The notes: generated from the sequence alone by a model not told the origin. DNA of 64,000 nucleotides from Marinomonas phaeophyticola (GCF_026966905.1 NZ_JAPUBN010000011.1:124001-188000), one strand, 5' to 3'; numbered from the stretch's first letter, positions 43,718 to 54,600 are shown. Numbers and translations: made by a program.

Positions 43718-44062
43718 ATGGCAATTTTGACACTTAATGACAAACAATATGATATCGAAAAGCTAAGCCCAGAAGCACAAGCTAAATTAAATTCTGCTCG
43801 TTTCTGTGAGCAAAAAATTGAAACTTTAGAAGCTGAACTTTCAATGATTCGCACGGCACGTTCTGCTTATTTGCAAGCACTGCCGGAATTGGTGTCAGAT
43901 GCAGCGCTTGTTGCTCCTGTAGCGAAAGCCGCTCCTGCAAAAAAAGCCTCTGTTGCTAAAAAGTCACCAGTAGCCAAAAAAGCGCCAGCCGTTAAGAAAG
44001 CTCCGGTCGCAAAAAAAGCACCAGTACGTAAAACAGCAAGTAAAGCTAAAACAGCCGAATAA
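43718..44062 (+). CDS. DUF6447-like protein with histone-H1-like Ala/Lys/Pro tail
   Basis: 114 residues. Residues 1-60 resemble the small DUF6447 domain (ILTLNDKQYDIEKLSPEAQAKLNS, coiled part IETLEAELSMIRTARSAYL). Residues ~66-110 are tandem KKAPVAKKAP-type repeats, highly basic, like histone H1 or the C-terminal tail of AlgP. The tail could bind nucleic acid or polyanionic polysaccharide. No signal peptide. Just upstream of a conserved unknown gene in the RTX/type I secretion region. The stop codon lies within a hairpin (44049-44073). Confidence 0.75.
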   Translation: MAILTLNDKQYDIEKLSPEAQAKLNSARFCEQKIETLEAELSMIRTARSAYLQALPELVSDAALVAPVAKAAPAKKASVAKKSPVAKKAPAVKKAPVAKKAPVRKTASKAKTAE

Positions 44063-44073
44063 TTCGGCTGTTT
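44049..44073 (+). terminator. Hairpin across the stop codon of the H1-like-tail gene
   Basis: AAACAGCCGAAT / ATTCGGCTGTTT separated by one base; the TAA stop is in the loop. No long T-run, so partial termination or transcript stabilisation is likely. Confidence 0.5.
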
Positions 44074-44130
44074 CTTGTCTCACGTAAATTTTTCTCATCC
44101 ATTAATTATTTTGAGATATAAGAGTCTCGT

Positions 44131-44721
44131 ATGACAGAGAACGCGATACCATCGGAAGCGAAACGTTTACCCGTAATTGATCGAGTTACGTCAAAATATG
44201 ACGAGGTTCAAGATAGGTTGCGTTTTGTTTGTGCTATGAATGATGAGTCTGTAATCAGTATTTGGGTAACTCAGCGGTTACTAAACCGTTTTGTTCCCAT
44301 CCTATTGGATTGGTTACAAGAACAACTTGATGTTGCTGATAAGGATCAGGCTGAAGCCTTCCATACCTTGGCTCAAACCAGGGCTCAGTTGGCGATGAAA
44401 GAAAACAGCCCTGTCATTGCACCAACAAATGCTTCCTTATCGGATTCAGCCGAAGATGATCAAAGAACGCCTGTTGTGCTGGCAGGACGAAGTGATGAAT
44501 GGTTAGCAACTACGATTACATTGAGTAAACGTCCTCAAGAATTAGTACTGAAAATCAGTGAAGCCGATGAGGTTAATGCTGTGGTGTTACCTTTGCCCGT
44601 AGCCGCTCTACGTCAATGGCTGTGCGCTTTGCAGATGCTTACGAAACGAGCTGAGTGGCAGCTAGAATGGCCGACTTGGTTAGTACCAGAGCAAGAAAAA
44701 ACATCAAAAAATGTACATTAA
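44131..44721 (+). CDS. Conserved hypothetical protein next to the RTX locus
   Basis: 196 residues, no signal peptide or span. N-terminal part VIDRVTSKYDEVQDRLRFVCAMN ... VTQRLLNRFVPILLDWL, an acidic linker near 110, and a C-terminal segment ending LEWPTWLVPE. I recall similar proteins beside DUF6447 and T1SS genes in other marine gammaproteobacteria but no function. Shares strand with the H1-like-tail gene (68 bp away) and is convergent with the RTX gene. Confidence 0.7.
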   Translation: MTENAIPSEAKRLPVIDRVTSKYDEVQDRLRFVCAMNDESVISIWVTQRLLNRFVPILLDWLQEQLDVADKDQAEAFHTLAQTRAQLAMKENSPVIAPTNASLSDSAEDDQRTPVVLAGRSDEWLATTITLSKRPQELVLKISEADEVNAVVLPLPVAALRQWLCALQMLTKRAEWQLEWPTWLVPEQEKTSKNVH

Positions 44722-44802
44722 TCGCGCATTGCACAACACGCCTTTTACTTGTTGAGATTAATCATCTCGAGTTAACCGTTTCAATTCAGATCAATCGAGT
44801 TT

Positions 44803-44850
44803 AAAAAACATCCAATCCATATAAGTTTACTTTCTTACATAGATTGGATG
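44803..44850 (-). terminator. Terminator of the RTX gene
   Basis: Minus-strand arms CATCCAATC / GATTGGATG followed by six T. Loop about 24 nt. Confidence 0.8.
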
Positions 44851-44872
44851 AACTTCGTCTCTCTGCCTGCTT

Positions 44873-47800
44873 TTAGAACAACCAGTCTTCGTTAAACCCC
44901 GCGGCTTCGACGGTAGATGGCTCTACAGGCTCACCAATACGAGTGGCTAAGTCCACTCTAAAACCATCGCGTGGCAAAGTGTTGGCGTCAAAGTCATAAT
45001 ATTGGTCGCCGATGTTGAGATATTCCATATCGGTAAACACAATTTCCTGGTCCGTTTGCTTGTGGTACAAGGTGCCAGACGCGCCTTTGATGTTGCTGCC
45101 TGGATTGCTTAGGTCTTGCGCACTGAGCATAAAATCGTAATCCGTTACTGTGCCCATCAGCACCATCATATCCAAACCTTCACCGCCATTTAAGGTGTTG
45201 TTGCCTGAGCCACCGACAAGAATGTCGTTCCCTGTGCCGCCGTTGAGCACATCGTTGCCACTGTCTTGGTGCCAAGACCAGCCGGTTTCGTTCATTTGGG
45301 TAGTTTGCGTCAACTGCAAGTTGCCTTCGTCGTCTGTTAAGGTAGCACGCGTTGATTCATGGCGTGCTAAGTACAACCAGACATCGGCCCAGTTACCTCC
45401 TTGGTCTAAATGTTCTTGCCCCAGTGTCAGTAGGGTATTCTTAGTGTCTGTGTCTCCGAGTACATGAGTGATCACTCTGTCCAGTTGTTCTGCGTTCGAC
45501 GCTGGAGACGCACTGTGTGCATTCAGATACGCATCGTGTGCCAGTAAAGCTAGCGTATTACTGGTGATGCCCTCTTGGATATAGGCGTCTAACTCGGTTT
45601 TGGTGGCCATACGCCCCGTGACAGCTTGCACAAGCAGAGCGAAGTCACTCAGCACATTGTAGTCTTGGTAAATAAAATCAAAGCGGGCATCAGTGATGTT
45701 ATCGCCGTTGCTGTTACGCACCCATTTCCCGGCTTCAGCGAAGCCCGTTGAGTCAGCTAACTCAGTTTCGTTTGGGATGAATACGCCTTTTAATAGACCA
45801 TTTTGATCGATACTAAAAGTCCATTTACCGGCGTCACTGCGGCCTCCTTGAAGAATGTCATCGCCGCTGCCGCCATTTACTGTGTCGTTACCTATGCCGC
45901 CTACGACCCAGTCATTGCCGGCATCGCCGTAGAGCTCGTCGTCACCCCCTTTGGAGCCAATGATGTCTTTACCGCCACCACCGTGCAGTACATCGTCTTC
46001 GGCGCCTAATACGATAAATTGCGCATTACCATCGCCTGTGACAAAGTTTTGTCCCGCCCCTCCAGTCACACGTGCTGCGCCAATAACCAGAGCAAATTCC
46101 ACATTAGAGAGGTTTAACACTGTGCCGCTCGGTAGGTTACTGGCATCAATGATGAGAGCCTCTTGTTGTTCTGGGTTGCTGCTGCTGCCTTCGCCTTTCC
46201 CAATACCGCCGGAGACATTAACCGTATTGCCTGCCGTGAAGGTGTCATCGGCCTCAAAGCGAACGGTGCGCACAGAGACTTTGGATTCATCGCCGACACT
46301 GGGTAAAAAGGCATCAATGCCTTCTTGCGTTAACTCAGTCAATGTTTGCGAACCTGTGGTAACGCCTTCAGTCGATTCAATTAAGATCTCTCGTAAACTT
46401 TTGCCACTGGTGTTACTGACTTCTTGAGAGGTTGCACCCACGCCCGTCGGTAAGCCTAAACTTAGTAGCGTATTACCTGCATCGTCCGTTAAAAGAGGGA
46501 TATCCGCTAAATCACCGTGTTCGGTCGAGCTGTCTTCTTCTCGATTGGTGTTAACCACTGGAATCGTGGTGGTTACCACGGTTGATCCCTTACTGTTTTG
46601 TTGCTGAGAGGTTGTGACAGGAACACCATCGGTTTGCGTCGTGGTAGGAGTTGAGGGAGTAGGAGCGGGTTTGGCAACAAGACTAACCTCATAGGTGTTT
46701 TCATCTTGTTTAACACTGAAGTTACCGGAACTGGCGGAGAGGTCCGATAACGTTAAGGTTGTTGTTCCCGCTTGGATGTCTGCAAAAGCCGCTAGGCCAT
46801 TGAATGACATGATCGTCTCGTGATCCGATTGATCGACATTGCCTCGATACTGTATTCGAATAACATCCCCAATTGAAAAGTCGGTAATAGTATCCCCATT
46901 CAAGTCAGATAAACCAGAGTAATGGAATGTATCATTTCCAGCGCCGCCAGTCAGTGAGTCTTCACCATCACCACCTCTCAATGTATCATTACCGTCACCA
47001 CCGGATAGAGTGTCATCTCCATAGCCACCGGTTAGGGAGTCCTTTTCGGATCCGCCCGTTATGTAAACGTTACCATTCTCTTCATCTGAAAAATCTAATG
47101 TCATGCTGCTGTCGTTTGTTGAGCCGTCGACGGTGAGTGTCTGATCTCGCGCAATGTTGTCATTAAAATGGATTGTTTGAACACCGGCTGTGATCTTGAT
47201 TTTTTCAACATGCGTCAGGGTGTTTGCGTTGAAGGTCAGATCACCTTGTGCACCGGTAATGATCAGTGTGTCGTTTCCAGATCCACCGTTGATTACGTCT
47301 TCTGCTTGAAGTGAGTTTTTTGCGGTAATGAAGGTGTCATCACCCAACCCACCGTAAAGCGAGTCATTTCCTAAGCCACCGTTGAGCGTGTCATTGCCTG
47401 CACCGCCGTTGAGTGTGTCATTGCCTGCACCGCCGGCCAGAGAGTCATTGGCGGCCCCACCCGTGATAGACACCTTGCCATCTGTTTCAGCAGAAAAATC
47501 TAACGCCATAGCACTGATGTTTTCAGACCCATCTACGGTGAGCGTTGCTTCTGAAGCGATGGTATCATCATGAGAGGTAATGGTTTGTGTACCCGCAGAG
47601 AGACGAATGTTTTCGACCTGGGTTAGCGTGTGTTCACCTAAGGAAACGCTCTGTGAGCCGGTAATGATCAAGGTGTCGCTTCCAGATCCACCGTTGATTA
47701 CATCATTTGTTTGAAGGGTATTCGCCGCGGCTGTGACGATGTTGTCATTATCGTCCCCCGTTAATTGATCAAGATCTATTGTCGCTTTTGGTCCTTCAAG

Positions 47801-49466
47801 GGAAACCTCATAAAGGTAACGTGTGACAGGTGGGTTCTGTTGATTTACCTCTTTTATTTTGACGCTAAAGCTGCCAGAAATGGCTGAGATCCCTGATAAG
47901 TTGAGAGTGTAATTGTTTATTTCAATGGTTGAGTTGGCCGTTTTCCCATTAAGTTCATAAATGGAATCGACTAATCCATTACTAAGTATAGAGATAGTAT
48001 CTCCCATGGATAAATCAGTAATGGTATCCCCATTAAGCTCTTCAAGAGAACTATAACTGTAACTAAAAGTATCATTCCCTTTCCCTCCGGATAGGGTGTC
48101 GTTGCCGTAACCTCCGGATAGAGTATCGTCGCCTTCTCCTCCGGATAGGGTGTCGTCGCCGTTCCATCCGATTAGATTGTCGTTACCGCCTTCTCCTGAT
48201 AGGGTGTCCCCCCTTCACCTCCATGTAAGGTGTCATTGCCGTTCCCTCCATCTAAGGAGTCATCGCCGTCTTCTCCTCTTAAAGAGTCATTGCCGTCTTC
48301 TCCACTTAAGGAGTCATTACCTGCCCCCCCTGTTAGGGTGTCATTGCCTGAACCGCTTGTTATTGAAACCGTACCGTCTGTTTCATTATTAAAACTAAGA
48401 TACATTGGGTCGTTGTTGGCTGAGCCGTTTATCGTGAGTGTGGCTGCTGAGTTGATGGTATCATCATGAAAACTAAATTTTTGTACTCCTGCCAAGATGG
48501 TAATCGTTTCTATATTGGTTACGGTGCTTGAATTTAAACTAGTGTAGTTTGAATGAGAGCCCTCAATAGATAATGTGTCATTACCCGAACCACCGTCGAT
48601 TACGTCTTCTGCTTGAAGTGAGTTTTCTGCGGTAATGAAGGTGTCATCATCCGACCCACCGTAAAGTGAGTCATTTCCTAAGCCAACGTTGAGTGTGTCA
48701 TTGCCATCATCTCCATAAATAGTATCATTGCCAGCACCTCCATCAATAGTATCATTGCCATTCCCCCTTCTATAGAGTCATCTCCTGGATGACCATATAG
48801 ATAATCATTGCCTCCCAACCCTTTAATAGTATCATTACCACCGCGCCCAAATATTCTATCGGATCCTTCTGTGCCTTCGAGATTATTGTCCTCTGTATCT
48901 CCTTCGATAAGAAGTAAACTGTTAAAAGTAAACAAAGCAGTTTTTGTTATAGGTAAAGTACTCTCAATATGGCCAATTTGGTTTTCTAATACCCAGTTAC
49001 CACCGAGCTGTGTGCCGCCGGTTTTGTCTGTAGAGGCCGCGACATCGGCGTCGGTTAACAACGCCAGTTGGCGGATGAAGTGGTCTTCTTCGCCGACTTC
49101 ACAGCCGTATAGTAACAGGTCACCATCGTCACTTAACGCGTGTTTGATTTTCGAGAGGAGAGAAGCGTTATCGACTAGGGTATCTGAGGATAAGGTGTTA
49201 CTGCCAAGGTTGAGCTGGCCTTCTGCACCGTGACTAATGAGGTGAATGCTGTCAATGTTTTGTCGATCGGCCAAAAAATCCGCCATTTGCACTAAGCCAT
49301 CCCCTCGGCTGTCGAGTAAGACGACCTCGACACCAGGAGCCGTGCCATCCACTAGGGACTGATAGTCGGCCACATTATCTTCAATGAAAATAATCTCCGT
49401 GGCAGTGTTATTTAATTTCTCGTTTGATTGCTTAACCAAGGTTGAAGTGTAAGTCGATATGGCCAT
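44873..49466 (-). pseudogene. DUF4347/RTX calcium-binding secreted protein, two frameshifts
   Basis: Corrected length 1531 residues. Residues 1-185 are a DUF4347 domain (IIFIEDNVADYQSLV, VVLLDSRGDGLVQMADFLAD, HLISHGAEGQLNLGS, LLLYGCEVGE). Then at least three blocks of GGxGxDxLxGG RTX repeats alternate with a repeated ~100-residue module (EDVINGGSGNDTLIITG ... SLTGG), a Thr/Pro-rich linker, more RTX repeats and a C-terminal part resembling DUF4214 (LVQAVTGRMATKTELDAYI), ending in WLF. Single-base losses at C6 48208-48213 and C5 48763-48767 break it; restoring both gives one frame. Exported by the T1SS at 54651-59344, by inference. Surface or matrix protein. Confidence 0.85.
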
Positions 49467-49817
49467 TAGTAACCCTTTCTAATATTTTTTAAGAGGTGAT
49501 GTCTAGAATCAATTAACTGTAATACTTGATTCTAATCTAAACCTTTTTATAAAGCTGACCGTACCTGACGGCTTTGTGAAAAATGTAATTTTCTAAACGG
49601 ATAATCATGAATATGGCTTTATTGTATCGGCCTTTTATAAGAAATTAATGGGTCTACGTTGGCAACAATAGTCATATCAGTGGACGGTGTTTAGCTCTTT
49701 ACTATGGCTGTTGAGAAGGTTATACATCTGATGTGTGCGGAGTATTAGGGCATTTTTTATCTGATAAGGCGGCTAATAAAGCATGTCGTTGACCTAAGGG
49801 ATGCCACTAGTAGCGTA
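49467..49817. other. Upstream region of the RTX gene / 3' region of the regulator gene
   Basis: 351 bp without a gene. The first ~90 bp, with CTAGAATCAATTAACTGTAA and TAAAGCTGACCGTACCTGAC, recur nearly unchanged at 52962-53030, so this is a duplicated promoter/leader block. It must contain the RTX promoter. Confidence 0.6.
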
Positions 49818-50510
49818 TTAAATGATATGTACGGAGAGGTTAAGTTGATAACCGTAGTTACGTAATGCTGTTATGGTTTTACTCTGAGGGAAAAGTGTAT
49901 CGAGCTTCTTGCGAAGACGGGAAATACGCTTTTCTAAATTGCTACGAAGAGTGTCACTGTCGAGGTTAAGCTCCAAAGTTTCGGCTAATTCCCAGTATTC
50001 CAGACGGTTTTCAGGTGCGAGGGTGAATGCGGTAAGTAGGCGACACTCATTGGATGAAAGGGTTAGGCTTTCTTGATGGCGATTGCTTAGCTTAAAAGTA
50101 TTACTCTGAAGCCATAAATCATAGATTTGTATTGTCGGAATACGCCGAGCAAGAGCCTGAATGGCGGCGTCCAGCTCTTCAAGTGCAACCGGTTTGGGTA
50201 AATAAACATCACCTCCTGCATCATAGCCTGCAAGTTTATCTGAGAGTTGATTGCGCACCGTCATGATAATAACACCGATACTTGGTGACTCCTCTCTGAG
50301 CTTTCTTGCGAGGTATAAGCCATTTTCACCAGGAAGGTTAATGTCTAAAATAGCGATATGGCTTGTTTTGGGCCAAACTTCGAGAGCGGCTTCCGATGAC
50401 TCAAAAGAATCGATTTGGTAGCCTAAACGCTCTAAGGTCTCAGTAATCATTTCTCTGAGTCCTTGGTGATCTTCTACGAGTAGAATCGTTATTTCGTTTC
50501 GGGTAGGCAT
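49818..50510 (-). CDS. OmpR/PhoB-family response regulator
   Basis: 230 residues. Receiver with acidic pair ED (LVEDHQG), phospho-Asp in IAILDINLPGENG, Thr in IIMTVRN and Lys in LPKPV; C-terminal winged helix (LSSNECRLLTAFTL ... KRISRLRKKL ... LRNYGYQL). Its start overlaps the kinase gene's end by 22 bp. The two-component pair lies between the RTX gene and its decayed copy and is the natural candidate regulator of that gene. Confidence 0.92.
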   Translation of the reverse strand: MPTRNEITILLVEDHQGLREMITETLERLGYQIDSFESSEAALEVWPKTSHIAILDINLPGENGLYLARKLREESPSIGVIIMTVRNQLSDKLAGYDAGGDVYLPKPVALEELDAAIQALARRIPTIQIYDLWLQSNTFKLSNRHQESLTLSSNECRLLTAFTLAPENRLEYWELAETLELNLDSDTLRSNLEKRISRLRKKLDTLFPQSKTITALRNYGYQLNLSVHII

Positions 50511-52363
50511 AAGATCATGGTTACTTTATGAATATTCGTTTCGTCGAGGTTAGAAGTGGCTTGATACTCAATACTGGCATTAAGCTGAAGAGATAATTGT
50601 TTTACTATATAAAGCCCCAGTCCTGATCCTGTTTTACTGTGAGCGCTTTTCCCTCTATAGTATTTGTCATACATTTTCTCTGTATTCGGTAAACCTAACT
50701 CTGTAATATTGGTGATTTTTATGCAGGCTCGATTAGAAAAAGAGTGCGTAGAGATGTCAATCATACTCTGATCTGGACTGTATTTTAACGCATTGTCCAA
50801 TAAGTTATTAATAATGACTTTGAGCCAGTCTGGATCGCTTTCTATCAAATGTTGACTGGTATTAAAATAACTGTTTATTCGCTCTTTTGCTTGAGTCTGC
50901 GATATTAAAACGTTCAAAAATTCTACCATTTCAATGATCTGGAAGCGAGTATTAACTTTGTCTTCTACTTTTTCTAAGATCGAGCAGCGATCAATAACGA
51001 CACTCATGTCCTTGATGGCTTGTATCACATGACGGTGGCCAATCGTTGACAATGTTGGTTGGTTTAATCCCATCTGGATTACGGACAAAGGCGTTTTAAG
51101 TTCATGGGAAAGCATGCTAATGAACTGTGCTTTTTTCTCTTTTTCTTGTCTCTCTCTAGTCACGAGGTCTTGAATATGGTTCTTTTCTAGCTGCAGTGCC
51201 ATGTGATTTTTTTCAAATTCACGAATACGACTGCTCATAATACGTTGTAATACTAGGATGCTGGCCAGCGTGCCCGCGGTATAGGAGTGCAGCAATACCA
51301 TGCCACCAGATAAGATTCCAACGAGTGATAGGGCTGTGCCTAAGATACCAGTAAACCCAAACACGACAGCAAAGAATAATAAGCCACTATCACGGTAGCG
51401 CTTTAAGGCTTGCATAAAGGCAATATACGTAATCCATATTAAATAAATAATAGTGCTCATCATAAACCATGGCATATACTCGACATAGACACCGTACACT
51501 AAAGTAATGATCCCAATGAAACTGAGTAACTGATAAGTATAAGATAGAATACGTTGTAGACGGTGCTTATTAAATTCAAATAGGGCGTGGTACAAAAGTG
51601 CTAATGACCACATATAGAACAACGTTGTTGCTTGAGGAAGCTGACTTTCTAAAGTGCGCCATTCACTTGGAAGAAACAAGAACCGATTAATGGCAAGAAA
51701 AACCAATAATGAAGAGATTACAAACAATAAGTAATAACGAAAAACCTTATCTATACTCCATCGAGTGTAGCCAAGGTTTAAGAAGATGAGAGTTACTAAC
51801 AATCCTATAAATAAACCTGATAGAAGGTAGTCAATTCGTAGCGCACGCGCATACCCATACTTGTTATAGAGTGTGGCAACAATGGTATTGGTATTCGTTG
51901 ATTGAGTACTTAAATAAAATGTTCTTGGCTCAGTTGTTGAAGTAAATTCAAAAATAAATGCTTTATCGGTTTTGATGTCCCGATTTTCTACCTGTTCTCC
52001 ATTTAGCATGTGGGTATAGAGTGACGGCACCGAATTTGGCATATGAAGGGTTATGGTATCTGTATAGGTTGGGTATGTTCGTAGAATTAATGTTTCACCC
52101 GCTTTATCTGAGGCGGGTACAGTGAAGCGTAACCAATGAACAAAACGGTTGTAACCACCGACATAACCTGCGTCAGGGGCGTGTTCAAAAGAGGCTTCGG
52201 GTAAATGAATTATATCATCAAATACTTGTTGACCACTTTGATCAACATAAAACTGGAATCTTGGTGTAATACTATTTTGACCGTCAAAGGTGGCGTAGAG
52301 TGAGGAGGAGATCAAAGAGGCGAAGGAAATGATCAGCCAACAAAAAAAGGGCGTGTTAAGCAT
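50489..52363 (-). CDS. 7TMR-DISM sensor histidine kinase
   Basis: 624 residues from ATG 52363 (GAGG six bases upstream). Signal-like N-terminus, an extracellular DISM sensor domain (~35-175, sugar/carbohydrate-binding-like), a seven-span 7TMR-DISM segment (~180-380), then HisKA with SMLSHELKTPLSVI and an HATPase with NNLLDNALKYSPDQ and GSGLGLYIVKQ. Such kinases sense small carbohydrates or cell-envelope signals. Operon with the OmpR-type regulator. Confidence 0.9.
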   Translation of the reverse strand: MLNTPFFCWLIISFASLISSSLYATFDGQNSITPRFQFYVDQSGQQVFDDIIHLPEASFEHAPDAGYVGGYNRFVHWLRFTVPASDKAGETLILRTYPTYTDTITLHMPNSVPSLYTHMLNGEQVENRDIKTDKAFIFEFTSTTEPRTFYLSTQSTNTNTIVATLYNKYGYARALRIDYLLSGLFIGLLVTLIFLNLGYTRWSIDKVFRYYLLFVISSLLVFLAINRFLFLPSEWRTLESQLPQATTLFYMWSLALLYHALFEFNKHRLQRILSYTYQLLSFIGIITLVYGVYVEYMPWFMMSTIIYLIWITYIAFMQALKRYRDSGLLFFAVVFGFTGILGTALSLVGILSGGMVLLHSYTAGTLASILVLQRIMSSRIREFEKNHMALQLEKNHIQDLVTRERQEKEKKAQFISMLSHELKTPLSVIQMGLNQPTLSTIGHRHVIQAIKDMSVVIDRCSILEKVEDKVNTRFQIIEMVEFLNVLISQTQAKERINSYFNTSQHLIESDPDWLKVIINNLLDNALKYSPDQSMIDISTHSFSNRACIKITNITELGLPNTEKMYDKYYRGKSAHSKTGSGLGLYIVKQLSLQLNASIEYQATSNLDETNIHKVTMILCLPETK

Positions 52364-52455
52364 GCTTAGCCTCATGTAAATCGTTCTGGTTAATCAGCAA
52401 GGTACGATACGCTAAAAAGAAAGGTTTAAAAAGTGCTCTGTGACTAGAATTTAAG

Positions 52456-52488
52456 AAAAGGTAACGCTGTGGGTAAGCGTTACCTTTT
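52456..52488 (-). terminator. Terminator at the 3' end of the decayed RTX copy
   Basis: AAAAGGTAACGC / GCGTTACCTTTT, 12-bp perfect stem, 9-nt loop, T4 at the end on either strand. Confidence 0.8.
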
Positions 52489-52509
52489 GTATGGAAAATA
52501 TGGGAGGGC

Positions 52510-53030
52510 TAGAGTCTTGTTAAACCCCGCGGCTTTGACGGTAGATGGCTCTACAGGCTCACCAATACGAGTGGCTAAGTCCACTCTAAAACCATCACCA
52601 TCATCAATGATATCGCCAGCGTTGAGTGAGCGTTCAACCGAGGCATTAATGGTATCGTCTCCATCCTATAAAGAGGGTGATTTATTCTCATCTGTTAGGT
52701 TCGCAGATGCCAATAACGAGTTGAATTCTTCCAGAGCAGGTTGTGTTTTAGGTAAAGCTCTCTCAATAGAGCTTATTTTTTTCTAATACCCAGATACCAC
52801 TGATCTGCGTGCCGCCGGTTTTGTCTGTAGAGGCCGCGACATCGGCGTAGGTTAACAACGCCAGTTGCCGGATGAGGTGGTCTTCTTCGCCGGCTTCACA
52901 GCCGTATAGCAACAGGTCACCATCGTCACTTAACGCGTGTTTGATTTGTGAGAGGAGATAGCTAGAATCAATTAACTGTAATACTTGATTCTAATCTCAA
53001 TTTTTTATAAAGCTGACCGTATCTGACAGC
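52510..53030 (-). pseudogene. Decayed second copy of the DUF4347/RTX gene with its leader
   Basis: Three pieces match the intact gene: 52516-52591 equals its C-terminus (GEPVEPSTV...AAGFN), 52770-52958 equals the end of the DUF4347 domain (CEAGEEDHLI, TDAxVAASTDKTGG), and 52962-53030 equals its upstream DNA. The sequence between differs (PALEEFNSLLASANLTDENK), so the copy was a diverged paralogue. The RTX repeats are gone and frames are broken (e.g. at a TAA near 52778). The downstream terminator and leader remain. Confidence 0.8.
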
Positions 53031-53335
53031 CATCTAAAAAGTATAAGCTTTAGGATAAATTGATGCATCGCCTCAGAGGGCGCGGATCAGTTGATCAAGA
53101 CAATGGTTATTAAAAAGGTGTCCGGTTCTATTAGGCCTCTACAGAAGGACTTTATTGCGTTTGCATTCTATAAGAATTTGAATGGCTTTTTTTCTTGGTA
53201 TTCGCATAATAAGTGTGTTTTGTATTCTAATTGTGTCGATGACCGAGGCTTTCCAGTGCATTTGGCTTTTTATGTTATTAATTTGGGGCTGGCTGATGTT
53301 ACAGCTATGTTTTTTACTAGGAAACACGTTAGATA

Positions 53336-54586
53336 ATGATTTTTTTATTTATTCACCAGAACTTTCCCGCTCAATTTCGCCATGTTGCTCAGTCTTTATC
53401 TGAGAAAAAAGAGCACAAGGTGATTGGGTTAGGGGAAGTTAAAAATATAAAGCGTTCACTGTCATTGTTTCCAAATATTTTGTGTTATGGGTATGAATTT
53501 ACTTCCTCTGGAGGAGAAAAAACACATCATTATTTAAAAGAGCACGAGCAGCATATTCGTCGAGGTCAGGTGGTGGTTCGCTCTCTTATCGGCTTAAAAG
53601 AAAAAGGCATTAAGCCTGATGTCATTGTGGCGCACTCGGGTTGGGGCGAAGCATTGTTTATTCGACAAGTGTTTCCGACTGCACGCATTATTCATTACTG
53701 TGAGTATTTTTATCATAGTAATGGGGCGGATGTAGGGTTCGATCCAGAATTTCCATCCAGTTTTGATAATGAATTTAAAATGCCCATTCGAAACTCGACT
53801 CAGCTTTTAGGATTACTGCAATGTGATTTAGCGGTCAGCCCAACGGCATGGCAGAGATCGCTTTATCCTAGCGAATTTTTACCTAAGATCCGTGAGCTTC
53901 ATGAAGGTATTGATACTGATATATTCAAGCCTAATGCGGAGGTTGTGTTAAAAATTTGCGAGCATGAATTTACCAAGGATAATCAAATAATTACTTTTGT
54001 TTCACGTAATTTAGAGCCATATAGAGGCTTTCATCAGTTTATGAGAGCGCTGCCTAAAATGCAGTTAATGTGTCCTGATGCCCATATTATTATCGTGGGT
54101 GGTAATGATGTGAGCTATGGGTCTAAGTTGTCTAATGGTCTTACTTATAAACAAAAATACATAAAAGAATTAAATTCCTTAAGTCAAATTGATGTGGCTG
54201 TTGATTGGACTAAAGTGCATTTTACTGGGAAGCTTCCGTATGTTGAATATTTAAAAGTGTTGCAGGTCTCTTCTGTGCATGTTTATTTAACCTACCCTTT
54301 CGTTTTATCTTGGTCTATGTTGGAGGCTATGTCCGTCGGTTGTGTACTTGTTGCTTCTTCAACGACGCCAGTAGAGGAGATTATTACCTCTGGTGTGGAT
54401 GGTCTATTGGTGGATTTTTTTGATCAAAATAGCTTGCTAAAACAAGTTCAGGACGTTGTGCTAAACCCTGAAAAATATTTGGATATGAGAAAAAGCGCAC
54501 GCAAATTAATGCAAGAGAAGTACGATTTACAACGCATCATTTTACCTAAATGGATAAAGTTTGTTGAAGGTGATCTGATGGACTGA
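53336..54586 (+). CDS. Glycosyltransferase family 4
   Basis: 416 residues. N-terminal acceptor domain FIHQNFPAQFRHVAQSL and IVAHSGWGEALFIRQVFP; the C-terminal nucleotide-sugar half has ITFVSRNLEPYRGFHQFMRALP, VHFTGKLPYVEYL and the Glu-containing SWSMLEAMSVGC. GT-B fold. Starts at ATG 53336. Lies between the RTX region and the secretion system, in front of the terminator at 54601. It may glycosylate a surface polymer or protein; acceptor unknown. Confidence 0.88.
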   Translation: MIFLFIHQNFPAQFRHVAQSLSEKKEHKVIGLGEVKNIKRSLSLFPNILCYGYEFTSSGGEKTHHYLKEHEQHIRRGQVVVRSLIGLKEKGIKPDVIVAHSGWGEALFIRQVFPTARIIHYCEYFYHSNGADVGFDPEFPSSFDNEFKMPIRNSTQLLGLLQCDLAVSPTAWQRSLYPSEFLPKIRELHEGIDTDIFKPNAEVVLKICEHEFTKDNQIITFVSRNLEPYRGFHQFMRALPKMQLMCPDAHIIIVGGNDVSYGSKLSNGLTYKQKYIKELNSLSQIDVAVDWTKVHFTGKLPYVEYLKVLQVSSVHVYLTYPFVLSWSMLEAMSVGCVLVASSTTPVEEIITSGVDGLLVDFFDQNSLLKQVQDVVLNPEKYLDMRKSARKLMQEKYDLQRIILPKWIKFVEGDLMD

Positions 54587-54600
54587 ATCGAAAAAAACCA

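Noticed and set aside
45951..46427. 158-codon + strand frame opposite the RTX gene
   Set aside because: Low-complexity, Ser/Pro-rich shadow of the Gly/Asp-rich RTX coding strand; no ribosome-binding site.
48150..48469. Overlapping + strand frames rich in His, Ser and Pro
   Set aside because: Antisense shadows of the RTX repeats.
46900..48500. Tandem short repeats suggesting a CRISPR or satellite array
   Set aside because: They encode degenerate GGxGxDxL calcium-binding nonapeptides on the minus strand; no constant repeat with unique spacers.
53091..53336. 81-codon + strand frame before the GT4 gene
   Set aside because: Strongly biased hydrophobic/aromatic composition and competing frames in the same interval; no support as a gene.
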